Part shown: positions 44,430 to 54,300 of the stretch, in pieces
Numbering within the stretch: the stretch's first letter is position 1
Layout: each line of letters begins with the position of its first letter
Assembly: GCA_050949255.1 (NCBI GenBank)
Contig: JBMNFJ010000015.1
Coordinates: forward strand, 67,898-131,897
Reading direction: 5' to 3'
Source of the DNA: UBA3941 sp002385665
GTDB lineage: Bacteria > Bacillota > Clostridia > Caldicoprobacterales > UBA3941
Length of the DNA: 64,000 nt
Made by a program: the position numbers and the translations under genes
Notes under the pieces: generated by a model
Databases searched by the model: none
Told to the model about the DNA's origin: nothing
Seen by the model: the letters and a program-made list of their open reading frames with translations, nothing else

Positions 44430-45730
44430 TCTTTTTCAAACCTCACTTCCACTGAGCGGGCATGAGCCTCCAGACCCTCTGCCCTGGCGAACTCGGCTAC
44501 ATCCTTATACAAATCCTCCAGGGCTTCCCTCGAAAAGGATATTAGGCTGGATTTCTTTATAAAATCGTCTACGGAAAGGGGTGAAAAGAACCTGGCGCTT
44601 CCACTGGTAGGCAGGATGTGGTTGGGTCCCGCCATGTAATCCCCCAAAGGTTCCGGTGCATAATGACCCAGGAATATGGAACCGGCATTCCTTACCCTGC
44701 CCAGATGCTCAAAGGGGTTCTCTATAGCAAGCTCCAGATGCTCCGGAGCTATCTCGTTGGCCAGTTCGATTCCCTGTTCTATACTGTCCACAAAAATTAT
44801 GGCACCATAATCCCTCAAAGCCTCCCTGGCAATTGCCTCCTTTGGAAGAAGGGCAATCTGCTTTTTTAGTTCCGATTCTATGCCTTTAAACAGTTCCTCA
44901 TTGTCGGTGATAAGAATAGATGTAGCCAGGGGATCGTGCTCTGCCTGGGACAATAGATCCGCAGCCACATACCTTGGATTGGCGCTTTTATCGGCCACCA
45001 CCACAATTTCGCTGGGACCGGCGATCATATCTATGTCCACATAGCCGTAGACCTCTTTCTTGGCCAGGGTGACATAGATGTTTCCGGGCCCGGTTATCTT
45101 ATCCACCCTGGGCACCGGCCCTGTTCCAAAGGCCATAGCTGCTATGGATTGCGCGCCCCCCATCTTATAGACCTTGGCAACACCTGTAATATCGGCAGCC
45201 ACCAGGGTATAGGGATTAACCTTTCCCTCCGGTCCGGGAGGTGTAGCCATAATAATCTCTCCTACCCCCGCTATTTGGGCGGGAATGGCATTCATCAGAA
45301 CCGAAGACGGATATGCCGCCCTGCCCCCGGGAACGTATATACCCACCCTTTCCATGGGTTGGAGCTTTTGCCCCAGAATAATTCCGGAGTCCTCTCCAAA
45401 GGAAAACCAGCTGTTTTGCTTCTGCTTCCCATGATAATCCCTGATCCTGGCCTTGGCCCTTTTTATGATGTCAATGAATTCTTTGGGCACCTGGTTATAA
45501 GCATCGGCAAACTCCTCCCTTGAAACAAGGATGTCTTGATCATTGACATACCTGGCACCGTCAAACCTCTCTATATATTCAAAGAGGGCAGATTTTCCTT
45601 TTTTCTTTATGGTATCCACTATTTCCTTCACGACCCTGTTCTCCTCAGGGAAGTCCAGGTGGGAAGGTCTTTTTAAGGATCGGATTATCCCGTCAATGCC
45701 CATATTTCTTCCATCTATTTTGGCTATCAT
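44426..45730 (-). CDS. hisD: Histidinol dehydrogenase
   Basis: A 434-residue zinc enzyme for the last two steps of histidine synthesis. Motifs include VGIYVPGGRAAYPSSVLMNA, GPGNIYVTLAKKEVYG, DMIAGPSEIVVVAD, LLSQAEHDPLA with metal ligands, and NHILPTSGSARFFSPLSV. ATG 45730 has GGAGGG 8 bases upstream; the frame open to 45766 is not needed. It begins 4 bases after hisG ends. Confidence 0.97.
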   Translation of the reverse strand: MIAKIDGRNMGIDGIIRSLKRPSHLDFPEENRVVKEIVDTIKKKGKSALFEYIERFDGARYVNDQDILVSREEFADAYNQVPKEFIDIIKRAKARIRDYHGKQKQNSWFSFGEDSGIILGQKLQPMERVGIYVPGGRAAYPSSVLMNAIPAQIAGVGEIIMATPPGPEGKVNPYTLVAADITGVAKVYKMGGAQSIAAMAFGTGPVPRVDKITGPGNIYVTLAKKEVYGYVDIDMIAGPSEIVVVADKSANPRYVAADLLSQAEHDPLATSILITDNEELFKGIESELKKQIALLPKEAIAREALRDYGAIIFVDSIEQGIELANEIAPEHLELAIENPFEHLGRVRNAGSIFLGHYAPEPLGDYMAGPNHILPTSGSARFFSPLSVDDFIKKSSLISFSREALEDLYKDVAEFARAEGLEAHARSVEVRFEKE

Positions 45731-45734
45731 GTTC

Positions 45735-46364
45735 TTATCCCTCCAATACCTTCTGGACAGAATCAATTATTTCCTTAATAGGCTTGTTCTTGGTTTTGAA
45801 GCTTACCCGGTTGACCACCAGCCTGGCACTGATATCACAGATCTCCTCAAGGACCACCAGGCCGTTCTCCCTGAGGGTACGGCCACTCTCCACAATATCA
45901 ACTATATAGTCCGACAAGCCCACCAAGGGTCCCAGTTCCACGGAACCGTTCAGCTTAATGATCTCTATGGTCTCTCCCATTCCGGCAAAGTAGTTTTGCG
46001 CTATATTGGGATATTTGGTGGCTACTCGGGTATGGGATCTGGTGATGCGAAGATCCCCTTTCTCCGGAAAGCCGGCTACCGCCATTTTGCATTTACCAAA
46101 CCCAAGATCCAGCACCTCATAGAGTGGTCTGTTCTCTTCCATCAAGGTGTCCTTCCCTGCGATGCCCATGTCAGCCACCCCGTATTCAACATAGGTGGGC
46201 ACATCACTGGGCTTAACCAGGAGAAAACGCAGCTTTGAGTCCTGGGAATGAAAGATCAGCTTTCTGGATTCCGTATCCAAACCATCCAATCCGTCTATAG
46301 CTTCCTGTAGAATTGAAAGTGACTTATCCCCCAGCCTTCCCTTAGGCAGTGCTATGGTCACCAC
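45735..46364 (-). CDS. hisG: ATP phosphoribosyltransferase catalytic subunit, short form
   Basis: A 209-residue HisG of the short class, which lacks the C-terminal histidine-binding domain and needs HisZ. It has TIALPKGRLGDKSLSILQEA, GVADMGIAGKDTLMEE and the PRPP loop VDIVESGRTLRENGL. GTG 46364 is in place after GGGGGG and overlaps hisZ by 7 bases. The pairing with hisZ is as expected. Confidence 0.96.
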   Translation of the reverse strand: MVTIALPKGRLGDKSLSILQEAIDGLDGLDTESRKLIFHSQDSKLRFLLVKPSDVPTYVEYGVADMGIAGKDTLMEENRPLYEVLDLGFGKCKMAVAGFPEKGDLRITRSHTRVATKYPNIAQNYFAGMGETIEIIKLNGSVELGPLVGLSDYIVDIVESGRTLRENGLVVLEEICDISARLVVNRVSFKTKNKPIKEIIDSVQKVLEG

Positions 46365-47563
46365 TTGAAATCCCCCCTGTCCTTCTCCGATATATCTATA
46401 ATTTCTGATATGTCCCTGGCCCTGGCGTATTCCTGGGGATCAACACCCTCACTGGCTCGGGAGAGTAGCTCCACCCGCCTGCCTTCCTCCCTCAGCTTCT
46501 GGGCAATCTGGTAGCCCTGTCTCCTGTTTTCATTATCAAATGCTACCAAGGTATCAACAGGAGGGAGATCCACCAATTTCCCCTGCCTGTCCAGTGCCAT
46601 AAGCAAACGCTTTAAACCCATGGCAAACCCGGTGGCCGGCAAGTCCCTGCCAAATTCGGACAAGAGGTTGTCATATCTTCCTCCCCCGCAAATAGTAAAA
46701 CCCAAATCCCTGGTAAAGCCCTTGAAGATAATGCCTGTATAATAGTTAAGGCTGTGCAGCATGCCAAGGTCGAAGGTGATGAATTCCTCCAGGCCATAGC
46801 CCTTTAAGATTTCGTATACCTGACGAATATTCTCAATAGCCCTTTGACACCGGGGGTTTTTAGTGTACTCCGCTCCCCGCTCCAGCACGTCAACGTCCCC
46901 ATACATGGAAGGCAGGTCCATTAAGATGCCCTTCAACTTTTTATCCATGGGAAACTCCTTTAAAAACATCTCAAGCATCAATTGGTTTTTTTCTTCTATC
47001 AATAACCTGAGCTGCTCGGCTTCTTCGGGATTCAGCCCTGCATCCTCCACCAAGCCCTTAAAAAATTCCACCTGCCCGATCTCTATCAGAAAATCTTCCA
47101 GTCCCAGGTTTAAAAAGCATTGAATTGCGGTAGCTATGACTTCGCCGTCCCCTTCCGGGCTCCCGACACCCAAGAGTTCAATACCTGCCTGGGCAATTTC
47201 CCTTTGCTTTCCCGTCTGCAATTCTTCATACCTATAGACATTGCTGAGGTAGGATAGGCGTATGGGGGCCTCCAAGCTCTTAAGTTTTGTACCAACAATC
47301 CGCGCAATTGGCATGGTGATGTCCGGTCTTAAAACCTGGATTCTTCCCCCGGCTTCCACTATCTTAAACATATTCTCCTGCTCTATATATTCCTTGTCTC
47401 CGGTGAATACGTCATAGTATTCGAAGACAGGGGATTCAATTTCATCGTAACCCCCGGTATAAAAGGTCTTCCGTATTATCTGTTCGATCCTTCTCTTGTT
47501 ATAGCATTCACCGGGAAGATAATCCTGAACGCCCTGGGGTATATGTTGCTTCCACCTGTTCAT
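46358..47563 (-). CDS. hisZ: ATP phosphoribosyltransferase regulatory subunit
   Basis: A 401-residue HisRS-like paralogue that activates short HisG and confers histidine feedback. It has the class II synthetase-like core PQGVQDYLPGECYNKRRIEQ, LRPDITMPIARIVGTKL (motif 2-like) and FTICGGGRYDNLLSEFGRDL with ATGFAMGLKRLLMALD (motif 3-like). It lacks the anticodon-binding domain of a true HisRS apart from a short tail. It is the first gene of the his operon behind a strong promoter. Confidence 0.94.
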   Translation of the reverse strand: MNRWKQHIPQGVQDYLPGECYNKRRIEQIIRKTFYTGGYDEIESPVFEYYDVFTGDKEYIEQENMFKIVEAGGRIQVLRPDITMPIARIVGTKLKSLEAPIRLSYLSNVYRYEELQTGKQREIAQAGIELLGVGSPEGDGEVIATAIQCFLNLGLEDFLIEIGQVEFFKGLVEDAGLNPEEAEQLRLLIEEKNQLMLEMFLKEFPMDKKLKGILMDLPSMYGDVDVLERGAEYTKNPRCQRAIENIRQVYEILKGYGLEEFITFDLGMLHSLNYYTGIIFKGFTRDLGFTICGGGRYDNLLSEFGRDLPATGFAMGLKRLLMALDRQGKLVDLPPVDTLVAFDNENRRQGYQIAQKLREEGRRVELLSRASEGVDPQEYARARDISEIIDISEKDRGDFKW

Positions 47564-47625
47564 TCCAATCTACCCCCAACATCTTAATTCATCATGATAA
47601 AGTAGTAAACTGATAAAGTTGATTT

Positions 47626-47654
47626 ATTATAATATTTTTCCATTATAAAGTCAA
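47626..47654 (-). promoter_or_regulatory. his operon promoter
   Basis: On the minus strand TTGACT (47654-47649) and TATAAT (47631-47626) are separated by exactly 17 bases. They lie about 65 bases before the hisZ start. No T-box leader is seen. Confidence 0.85.
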
Positions 47655-47793
47655 TGTTTTATACAAAATTTTATAAAGGGTAAAGAAACGTATACTTGAC
47701 ATATATATCTCTACATACCTTCAGCCCAATTCAACCTATTAATCGGATTGAATTTATTATCCGGATAACAAAATATAAAAAGGAAAATTATAC

Positions 47794-47822
47794 TTGCATT
47801 TATATTCGCTATAATGTATAAT
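47794..47822 (+). promoter_or_regulatory. arg operon promoter with ARG-box-like operator
   Basis: TTGCAT (47794-47799) and TATAAT (47817-47822) have a 17-base spacer. Over the -35 lies TGCATTTATATTCG (47795-47808), matching the ArgR half-site dyad TGAAT-N4-ATTCA at 8 of 10 arm positions. ArgR repression by arginine is therefore likely. The leader would be about 170 bases. Confidence 0.7.
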
Positions 47823-47864
47823 TATGAAAAATTAAACCTCATGTGTTATTTTGCCAGGCAATGA

Positions 47865-47970
47865 GCTGTTGATAAGCGGATGACTTTATCGATTTGATAA
47901 AGAAAACTAAGCTTAATAAATGCAGAAAATCCGAGGCTTAAGGTAGGACGCCTTAAGCGGCGTCCTTAAC
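47865..47970 (+). repeat. GATAAGCG-family half-palindrome in the argC leader
   Basis: Parallel over about 100 bases to 4815-4912 (shared TTGATAAGCG, GATTTG, AAGAAAACT, AATGCAGAAAA, CTTAAG and AGGACG blocks). It ends in the hairpin GCTTAAGG / CCTTAAGC. It would be transcribed in the arg mRNA leader. Confidence 0.75.
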
Positions 47971-48001
47971 CCATGACCATCTTAAAGGAGGTTTCCTATA
48001 A

Positions 48002-49042
48002 ATGATTAAAGTCAGCGTACTGGGAGCCACCGGATATTCAGGAATCGAGCTTATAAGGCTCCTGTCCTCACATCCGGAAGTAAAGATATGCAATATGACC
48101 TCGCATAGTTATGCAGGCAAGTCCTTGAGAGAAGTGTATCCCCAATTTATCAGCTCTCCTGATATGCCACTTACCGAGGTGGAGATAGAAAAAATCGTGG
48201 AGGATGTGGATGTAGTCTTTACCTGTCTCCCTCACGGAGCATCATCCGGGGTAATTCCGGATCTATACAAAACCGGGGTAAAAATTATAGATCTTAGCGG
48301 AGATTTTCGCTACATCTCCCCGATGATTTTTGAAGAATGGTATGGATACCGGCATCCAAATCCCGAACTTTTGGATAAATCAACTTACGGCCTGCCCGAA
48401 ATACACAAGGAGAAGATAAGGAAGGCACAGCTTATAGGAAATCCCGGGTGCTATCCCACCGGTGCCATACTGCCGCTGGCCCCCTTGGTACATAATGACC
48501 TTATCCATAATAACTCCATAATTATTGACGCCAAGTCGGGAGCCTCCGGTGCTGGTCGGGCAAGTTCCGTAGAGCTTAACTTCTGTGAGACCCATGAAAA
48601 CATGAAGGCCTATAAGGTGTCCACCCATAGGCATACCTCCGAGATAGAACAGGAACTGGGGCTTTTGGCCGGAAATGATGTAACCCTCTCCTTTACCCCC
48701 CATCTTATGCCCATAAAGCGGGGTATATTAAGCACAATATATGCAAGCCTTAAGGAACCCCTATCCTTCCAGGAAGTATACGACATATTCAGTGACTTCT
48801 ACAGGGAGGCGCCCTTTGTACACCTATACCCTGAGGGTAAGCTGCCGGAGGTAAAGTTTGTGAACGGCTCCAACGGATGCCATATTGGCTTTGCCATAGA
48901 TAAGAGGACCAGAAGGATCATCCTGGTTTCAGCCATCGACAACCTGATAAAGGGTGCCGGCGGCCAGGCAATACAGAATATGAATATCATGTTTGACCTG
49001 GATGAGGAGCTGGGCTTACCCCGGATCGGCTGGTACCTGTGA
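48002..49042 (+). CDS. argC: N-acetyl-gamma-glutamyl-phosphate reductase
   Basis: A 346-residue NADPH-dependent enzyme for step 3 of arginine synthesis. It has KVSVLGATGYSGIELIRLLS at the N-terminus, the catalytic Cys in QLIGNPGCYPTGAILPLAPL, IIDAKSGASGAGR and HRHTSEIEQELG. ATG 48002 follows AAAGGAGG. It is the first gene of argC-argB-argD-carB-argF. argJ, which commonly follows argC, is absent here. Confidence 0.97.
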   Translation: MIKVSVLGATGYSGIELIRLLSSHPEVKICNMTSHSYAGKSLREVYPQFISSPDMPLTEVEIEKIVEDVDVVFTCLPHGASSGVIPDLYKTGVKIIDLSGDFRYISPMIFEEWYGYRHPNPELLDKSTYGLPEIHKEKIRKAQLIGNPGCYPTGAILPLAPLVHNDLIHNNSIIIDAKSGASGAGRASSVELNFCETHENMKAYKVSTHRHTSEIEQELGLLAGNDVTLSFTPHLMPIKRGILSTIYASLKEPLSFQEVYDIFSDFYREAPFVHLYPEGKLPEVKFVNGSNGCHIGFAIDKRTRRIILVSAIDNLIKGAGGQAIQNMNIMFDLDEELGLPRIGWYL

Positions 49043-49196
49043 CCTGTTCGATGGTCTAAACCACGTTTGAAAAGCCATTAGTGAATTATGCGTTACAGTC
49101 CCTTGGACAATTCTCTATATAGAATCCACTACCAGAGTATTGCTAAGGACTGAATGAATCTTTAAGTTAATAATTCTTTGAAATGAGGATTAATAT

Positions 49197-50069
49197 ATGA
49201 ACACCCTTATACATAAAGCAAACATACTTGTGGAAGCCCTCCCCTATATTCAAAAGCTCAGCGGCAAGACGGTAGTTGTTAAATACGGCGGGAATGCCAT
49301 GGTCGACGAGGAGATAACAAAAACCATCATGCAGGACATCACCCTTCTGAAGTACGTGGGTGTCAATCCTGTAGTGGTCCATGGCGGAGGCCCGAAGATC
49401 AGTGAAACCCTGAATTTAATGAACATAGAATCCCAATTCCACAAGGGGCTTAGGATCACCACTGAGGATGCCATAGATGTAGTGGAGATGGTCCTGGCCG
49501 GCTCCATTAACAAGGAGATTGTCTCCCAGCTCAACAGCTTGGGCGGTAAGGCAATTGGGATTTGCGGCAAGGACGGGAATCTAATCCAAGTGGAAAAGAA
49601 GGTTTCAATAGACAATGTGGATCTGGGCTATGTGGGGGAGATTAAGAAGGTCGATTCCAAGATAATCGAGGTCCTGGCCCGCGACGAATATATTCCCGTT
49701 ATCGCCCCTATCGGCACTGATGACAAGGGCCAGAGCTATAACATAAACGCGGATACTGCCGCCGGAGAGATAGCCGCCGCCCTGAAGGCAGAAAAGCTTA
49801 TCTTTCTTACGGATATAGACGGGATATATTTAGACCCCAATGATCCAGAATCCCTGATCTCGGTTATTTCTGTGCCGGAAATATATGAACTTATGGACAA
49901 GGGGATCATCACAGGGGGCATGATACCCAAGGTCCTGGCCTGTATCAAGGGTATCCAGCAAGGCGTAAACAGGACCCATATACTGAACGGTACCATCCCC
50001 CACCCCATACTGCTGGAGATATTCACCCATAAGGGAATCGGAACCATGGTCACAAAAGGAGGCTGTTAA
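49197..50069 (+). CDS. argB: Acetylglutamate kinase
   Basis: A 290-residue amino acid kinase for step 2 of arginine synthesis. It has TVVVKYGGNAMVDEEITKTI, VVHGGGPKISETLNLMNI, SINKEIVSQLNSLGGKAIGI and NINADTAAGEIAAALKAEKL. The length with an N-terminal helix (residues 1-20) suits the arginine-feedback-sensitive type. It lies 154 bases after argC, with no gene in that gap. argD starts one base after its stop. Confidence 0.97.
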   Translation: MNTLIHKANILVEALPYIQKLSGKTVVVKYGGNAMVDEEITKTIMQDITLLKYVGVNPVVVHGGGPKISETLNLMNIESQFHKGLRITTEDAIDVVEMVLAGSINKEIVSQLNSLGGKAIGICGKDGNLIQVEKKVSIDNVDLGYVGEIKKVDSKIIEVLARDEYIPVIAPIGTDDKGQSYNINADTAAGEIAAALKAEKLIFLTDIDGIYLDPNDPESLISVISVPEIYELMDKGIITGGMIPKVLACIKGIQQGVNRTHILNGTIPHPILLEIFTHKGIGTMVTKGGC

Positions 50070-50070
50070 G

Positions 50071-51292
50071 GTGGAAAATTTTGATTGCAAGTGCGTACAG
50101 GAGCTGGATGAAAAGTACTATTTCAATACCTATGGGACCAGGCTGCCCGTGTCCTTTGAATACGGAGAAGGCTGTACCCTCTACGATTCGGAAGGGAAAT
50201 CATACCTGGACTTTCTCGGGGGCATTGCCGTGAATACCCTGGGCTATAATCACCCTGCCCTCAATAAGGCAATACTAAGTCAGGTTAACAAGCTGCTCCA
50301 TTGCTCCAACCACTTCTACATTAAGTCCCAGGCCCAACTGGCCGGACTTCTGGCGGAGAACAGCTGCGGGGATCAGGGTCTTTTTTGGAAACAGCGGTGC
50401 TGAGGCCAATGAAGGAGCAATTAAACTGGCGAGAAAATACTATTATTCAAAGCATCAATATAGGTATGAAATCATTACCACCCTCAATTCCTTCCATGGC
50501 CGCACCATGGCTACCCTGGCCGCCACCGGGCAGGAGAAGTATCAAAAGCCCTTCGAACCTATGCCCACGGGTTTTGTCCATGTGCCCTTTAACGACATCG
50601 AGGCGGTAGTAAATGCCATCTCCTACAAGACCTGCGCTATAATGATCGAACCCATCCAGGGTGAGGGCGGGATAATAGAGGCCAATCCCGAATATATAAA
50701 GGCTCTTAGGGAGATTTGCGATGAGAAGGGGATTCTTCTGATCTTTGATGAAGTACAGACAGGCATAGGTAGAACAGGAAAGCTCTTTGCATATGAGCAC
50801 TATTGCGTTGAGCCCGACATCTTTACCCTGGCCAAGGGCCTGGGAGGCGGCATCCCAATAGGTGCCGTTGTCGCTAAGGAATCCGTTGCCAAGGCTATGG
50901 AACCCGGAGATCACGGCACCACCTTCGGTGGAAATCCCCTGGCCTGTTCTGCAGCCCTGGCCGTACTAATGGAGGTCACAAAAGAAAGCTTCCTGGAAAA
51001 GGTTAATGACACAGCCGGCTTCTTTATGGATCAGCTGTTAAAACTAAAGGATAAATTCCCCTTTATCAGGGACGTTAGGGGCAAGGGTCTGATGCTGGGT
51101 ATGGAGCTGGATCAAAGGATTCCCGGAAGGGAAGTAGTTCTTTCCCTGCTGAAAAAGGGCTTTGTTGTCAATTGTGCAGGACACAACACCCTAAGGTTTG
51201 TACCTCCCCTCATCATCCAAAAGGAAGATATCCAAAAGCTGATAAAGGCCCTGGAAGAAGATTTCGCCAATATCACCATGTCACATAGCTAG
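50071..51292 (+). pseudogene. argD: Acetylornithine aminotransferase gene with a one-base frameshift
   Basis: A PLP-dependent class III aminotransferase, about 406 residues if repaired. The first 100 residues end normally at LLAENSCG. The frame then runs into a stop as DQGLFWKQRC. Removing one G from 50376-50378 (or 50368-50371) restores CGDQVFFGNSGAEANEGAIK. The rest continues in that frame to 51292, with LLIFDEVQTGIGRTGKLFA and the PLP lysine in FTLAKGLGGGIPIGA. The start is GTG 50071 after GGAGG. The rest of the frame is intact, so this may be a sequencing error or a very recent mutation. Confidence 0.9.
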
Positions 51293-51302
51293 GAGTTAAA
51301 CC

Positions 51303-54300
51303 ATGCCAAAGCTTGAGAGTATAAACAAGGTACTGGTTATTGGGTCCGGACCTATCGTAATCGGTCAGGCAGCTGAATTCGATTATTCCGGTACCCAGGC
51401 CTGCAAGGCCCTAAAAGAGGAAGGAATTCAGGTAATCCTGGTAAACAGCAATCCGGCTACCATAATGACGGATTTGGATATGGCCCATAGGATCTATATA
51501 GAGCCCCTGACCCTGGATGTTGTGTCGAAGATCTTACGTATAGAAAGACCTCAAGGCATCCTGCCCACCTTAGGGGGCCAGACGGGCCTGAATCTGGCCA
51601 TGGAACTGGCCGACAGCGGAATCTTGAATGATCTTGATATCAGGCTTTTGGGCACCTGCCTGGAATCCATAAAAAAAGCCGAGGACAGAGAGCTCTTTAA
51701 GAGGACCATGGAGGAGATTGGGGAAAGGGTCCCCAAAAGCACCATCGCCAACAGCCTGGAGGAGGCGACCCGGTTTGCCCTGCAGACGGATTTCCCCGTC
51801 ATTGTACGCCCTGCCTTTACCTTGGGCGGAACCGGGGGTGGTATAGCCCACAACATGGATGAATTTATGGACATAGCCTCCCGTGGCCTGAAGAGCAGCA
51901 TCATTCATCAGATTCTGGTCGAGGAAAGCGTTTCAGGCTGGAAGGAAATCGAGTACGAGGTGATCCGGGACAATAAGGACAATTGTATGATCGTGTGCGG
52001 GATGGAGAATCTGGATCCCGTGGGCATACATACTGGGGATAGTATCGTCGTTACACCCATTATGACCCTGGCGGACTCTGAACGGGCTATGCTGGAGAAA
52101 GCTGCCATAAGGATCATAAGGGCTCTGGATATAAGGGGTGGCTGCAATGTACAGTTCGCCCTCCATCCCAACAGCGGTGAGTATGTGGTTATTGAGGTTA
52201 ATCCCAGGGTCAGCCGGTCCAGTGCCCTGGCCTCCAAAGCCACAGGTTATCCCATTGCCAAAGTTACCACCAGGATTGCCATAGGCTTTAATCTGGATGA
52301 AATAAACAGCGCCCAGCCGGTTTTGGATTATGTTGTTACCAAGGTTCCCCGCTGGCCCTTTGATAAGTTTTCATCGGCCTTCAGAATCCTGAACACCCAG
52401 ATGAAGGCTACGGGTGAGGTTATGGCCATAGGCGGCAATTTCGAAGAATCCCTCCTGAAGGCCATCGATTCTTTGGATATGGGTTTGAATTACCACCTGG
52501 GCATGAAAAAGATTGCCTCCTGGGAGGATAGCAAGATCCTAAGCTCCCTGGAAAACCCCGACGACGAGCGCATCTTTGTGGTATGCGAGGCCTTGAGAAG
52601 GGGCTACAGCGTTGATAAAATCCACCGGATCACCAATATCGACAAGTTCTTTATTGAGAGGCTGAAGAATATAACTCTCCTTGGACAAAGGTTGGAAGCA
52701 ATCACGATCAGCGATCTGGATAGGGAGCTGCTCTGGAAATGTAAAAAATATGGGTTTGGCAACAGCTATATAGCCAGCCTTATAAATGCTTCGGAAGAAA
52801 CCATAGAGGAACTCTGCAGAAAGTATGACATAGCTCCCTCCTATCGGCCGATAGATAACTGGTTGGAGAAGAACGGTAACAAATCCCCCTATTTCTACTC
52901 CTGTTACAGCAGTCAGGGGGAAGTTCCAAATCCATCTGCCCGCCCAAAAGTGGTAGTGCTGGGTTCCGGACCCATTCGGATTGGGCAGGGGATCGAGTTC
53001 GACTATTGCAGCGTCCACTCGGTGAAGGCTCTTCAGGAGATGGGAATAGAGGCCATTATAATAAACAACAATCCCGAGACCGTCAGCACGGATTTTGATA
53101 CCTCGGATGTCCTATACTTTGAGCCCCTGACCTACGAATGTGTAATGGACGTTCTGGATAGGGAAAAACCCACAGGGGTGATAGTCCAGTTCGGAGGCCA
53201 GACCTCCATAAGCCTGGCGGAACCCTTGGCCAGGGCGGGGATAAAGATTCTGGGGACCTCTGTCGAGGATATAGATAAGGCAGAGGACAGGGATAAATTC
53301 CTGGAGTTCATGACAGAATTGGGTATTCCCCTGCCCCCCGGAAGTACCGCCCTATCTCTGGAAGAGGCGCAGAGCATCGCAGAGAAAATAGGATATCCGG
53401 TCCTGGTCCGACCCTCATACGTCCTGGGAGGCCGGGCCATGGAGATAGTCTATAATGACGAAGAACTGGCCCGTTATGTAGAGGCTGCCCTCCCCGCTTC
53501 CAATGGGCACCCATTGCTGATTGACAAGTATATCCTGGGAAAGGAAGTCGAGATAGATGCCGTCAGCGACGGTGAAGATGTACTTATACCCGGCATCATG
53601 GAGCATATTGAGCGAGCAGGCGTACATTCGGGAGACAGCTTCGCCATATATCCGCCCCAAAATCTAAGTGAGAATACCAGGGAGAAGATCCTGGATTACA
53701 CCATAAAAATAGCCCAAAAGCTGAAGATAAAGGGCCTCTTCAATATCCAGTTCGTAGTGGATAACGACCGTCTGTATGTACTGGAAGTGAATCCCAGAGC
53801 CAGCCGTACCGTTCCCATCCTAAGTAAGATTACCGGGATTCCCATGGTTAAACTGGCTACCAGGATAATGCTGGGAGAAAGCCTGAAAGGACTTGGCTAC
53901 ACAACGGGTATTCATCCGGAATCCGACTTTGTTACGGTTAAGGGACCGGTCTTCTCCTTCTCCAAGCTGATTTCCGTTGATACCCTTTTGGGACCGGAAA
54001 TGAAATCCACAGGTGAGGTAATGGGCACCGACAAAACATACCCCAAAGCCCTTAAAAAGGCCATGATGGCTTCCGGGCTGACCCTGCCCCAAGGGGGCAA
54101 GGTCCTCTTTGCAGTAGCCCAGGGGGATAAGGAACCGGCCCTTGAGATTGCCAGAAGCCTGAAGGAAAAAGGTTTTGAGATCTTAGCCACAAACGATACC
54201 TATGAATATTTCAGTTCAAAGGGATTGACAACCCATAGGGTAGAAAAGTCCCATGTGCCGGATCTCCTAAAGGGCGGTGAAATCGCCCTCATCATCAATA

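Noticed and set aside
47564..47625. HisR or T-box control of the his operon
   Set aside because: TAGTAAAC and GATAAAG motifs are present near the promoter, but I could not match them to a known operator or to a T-box.
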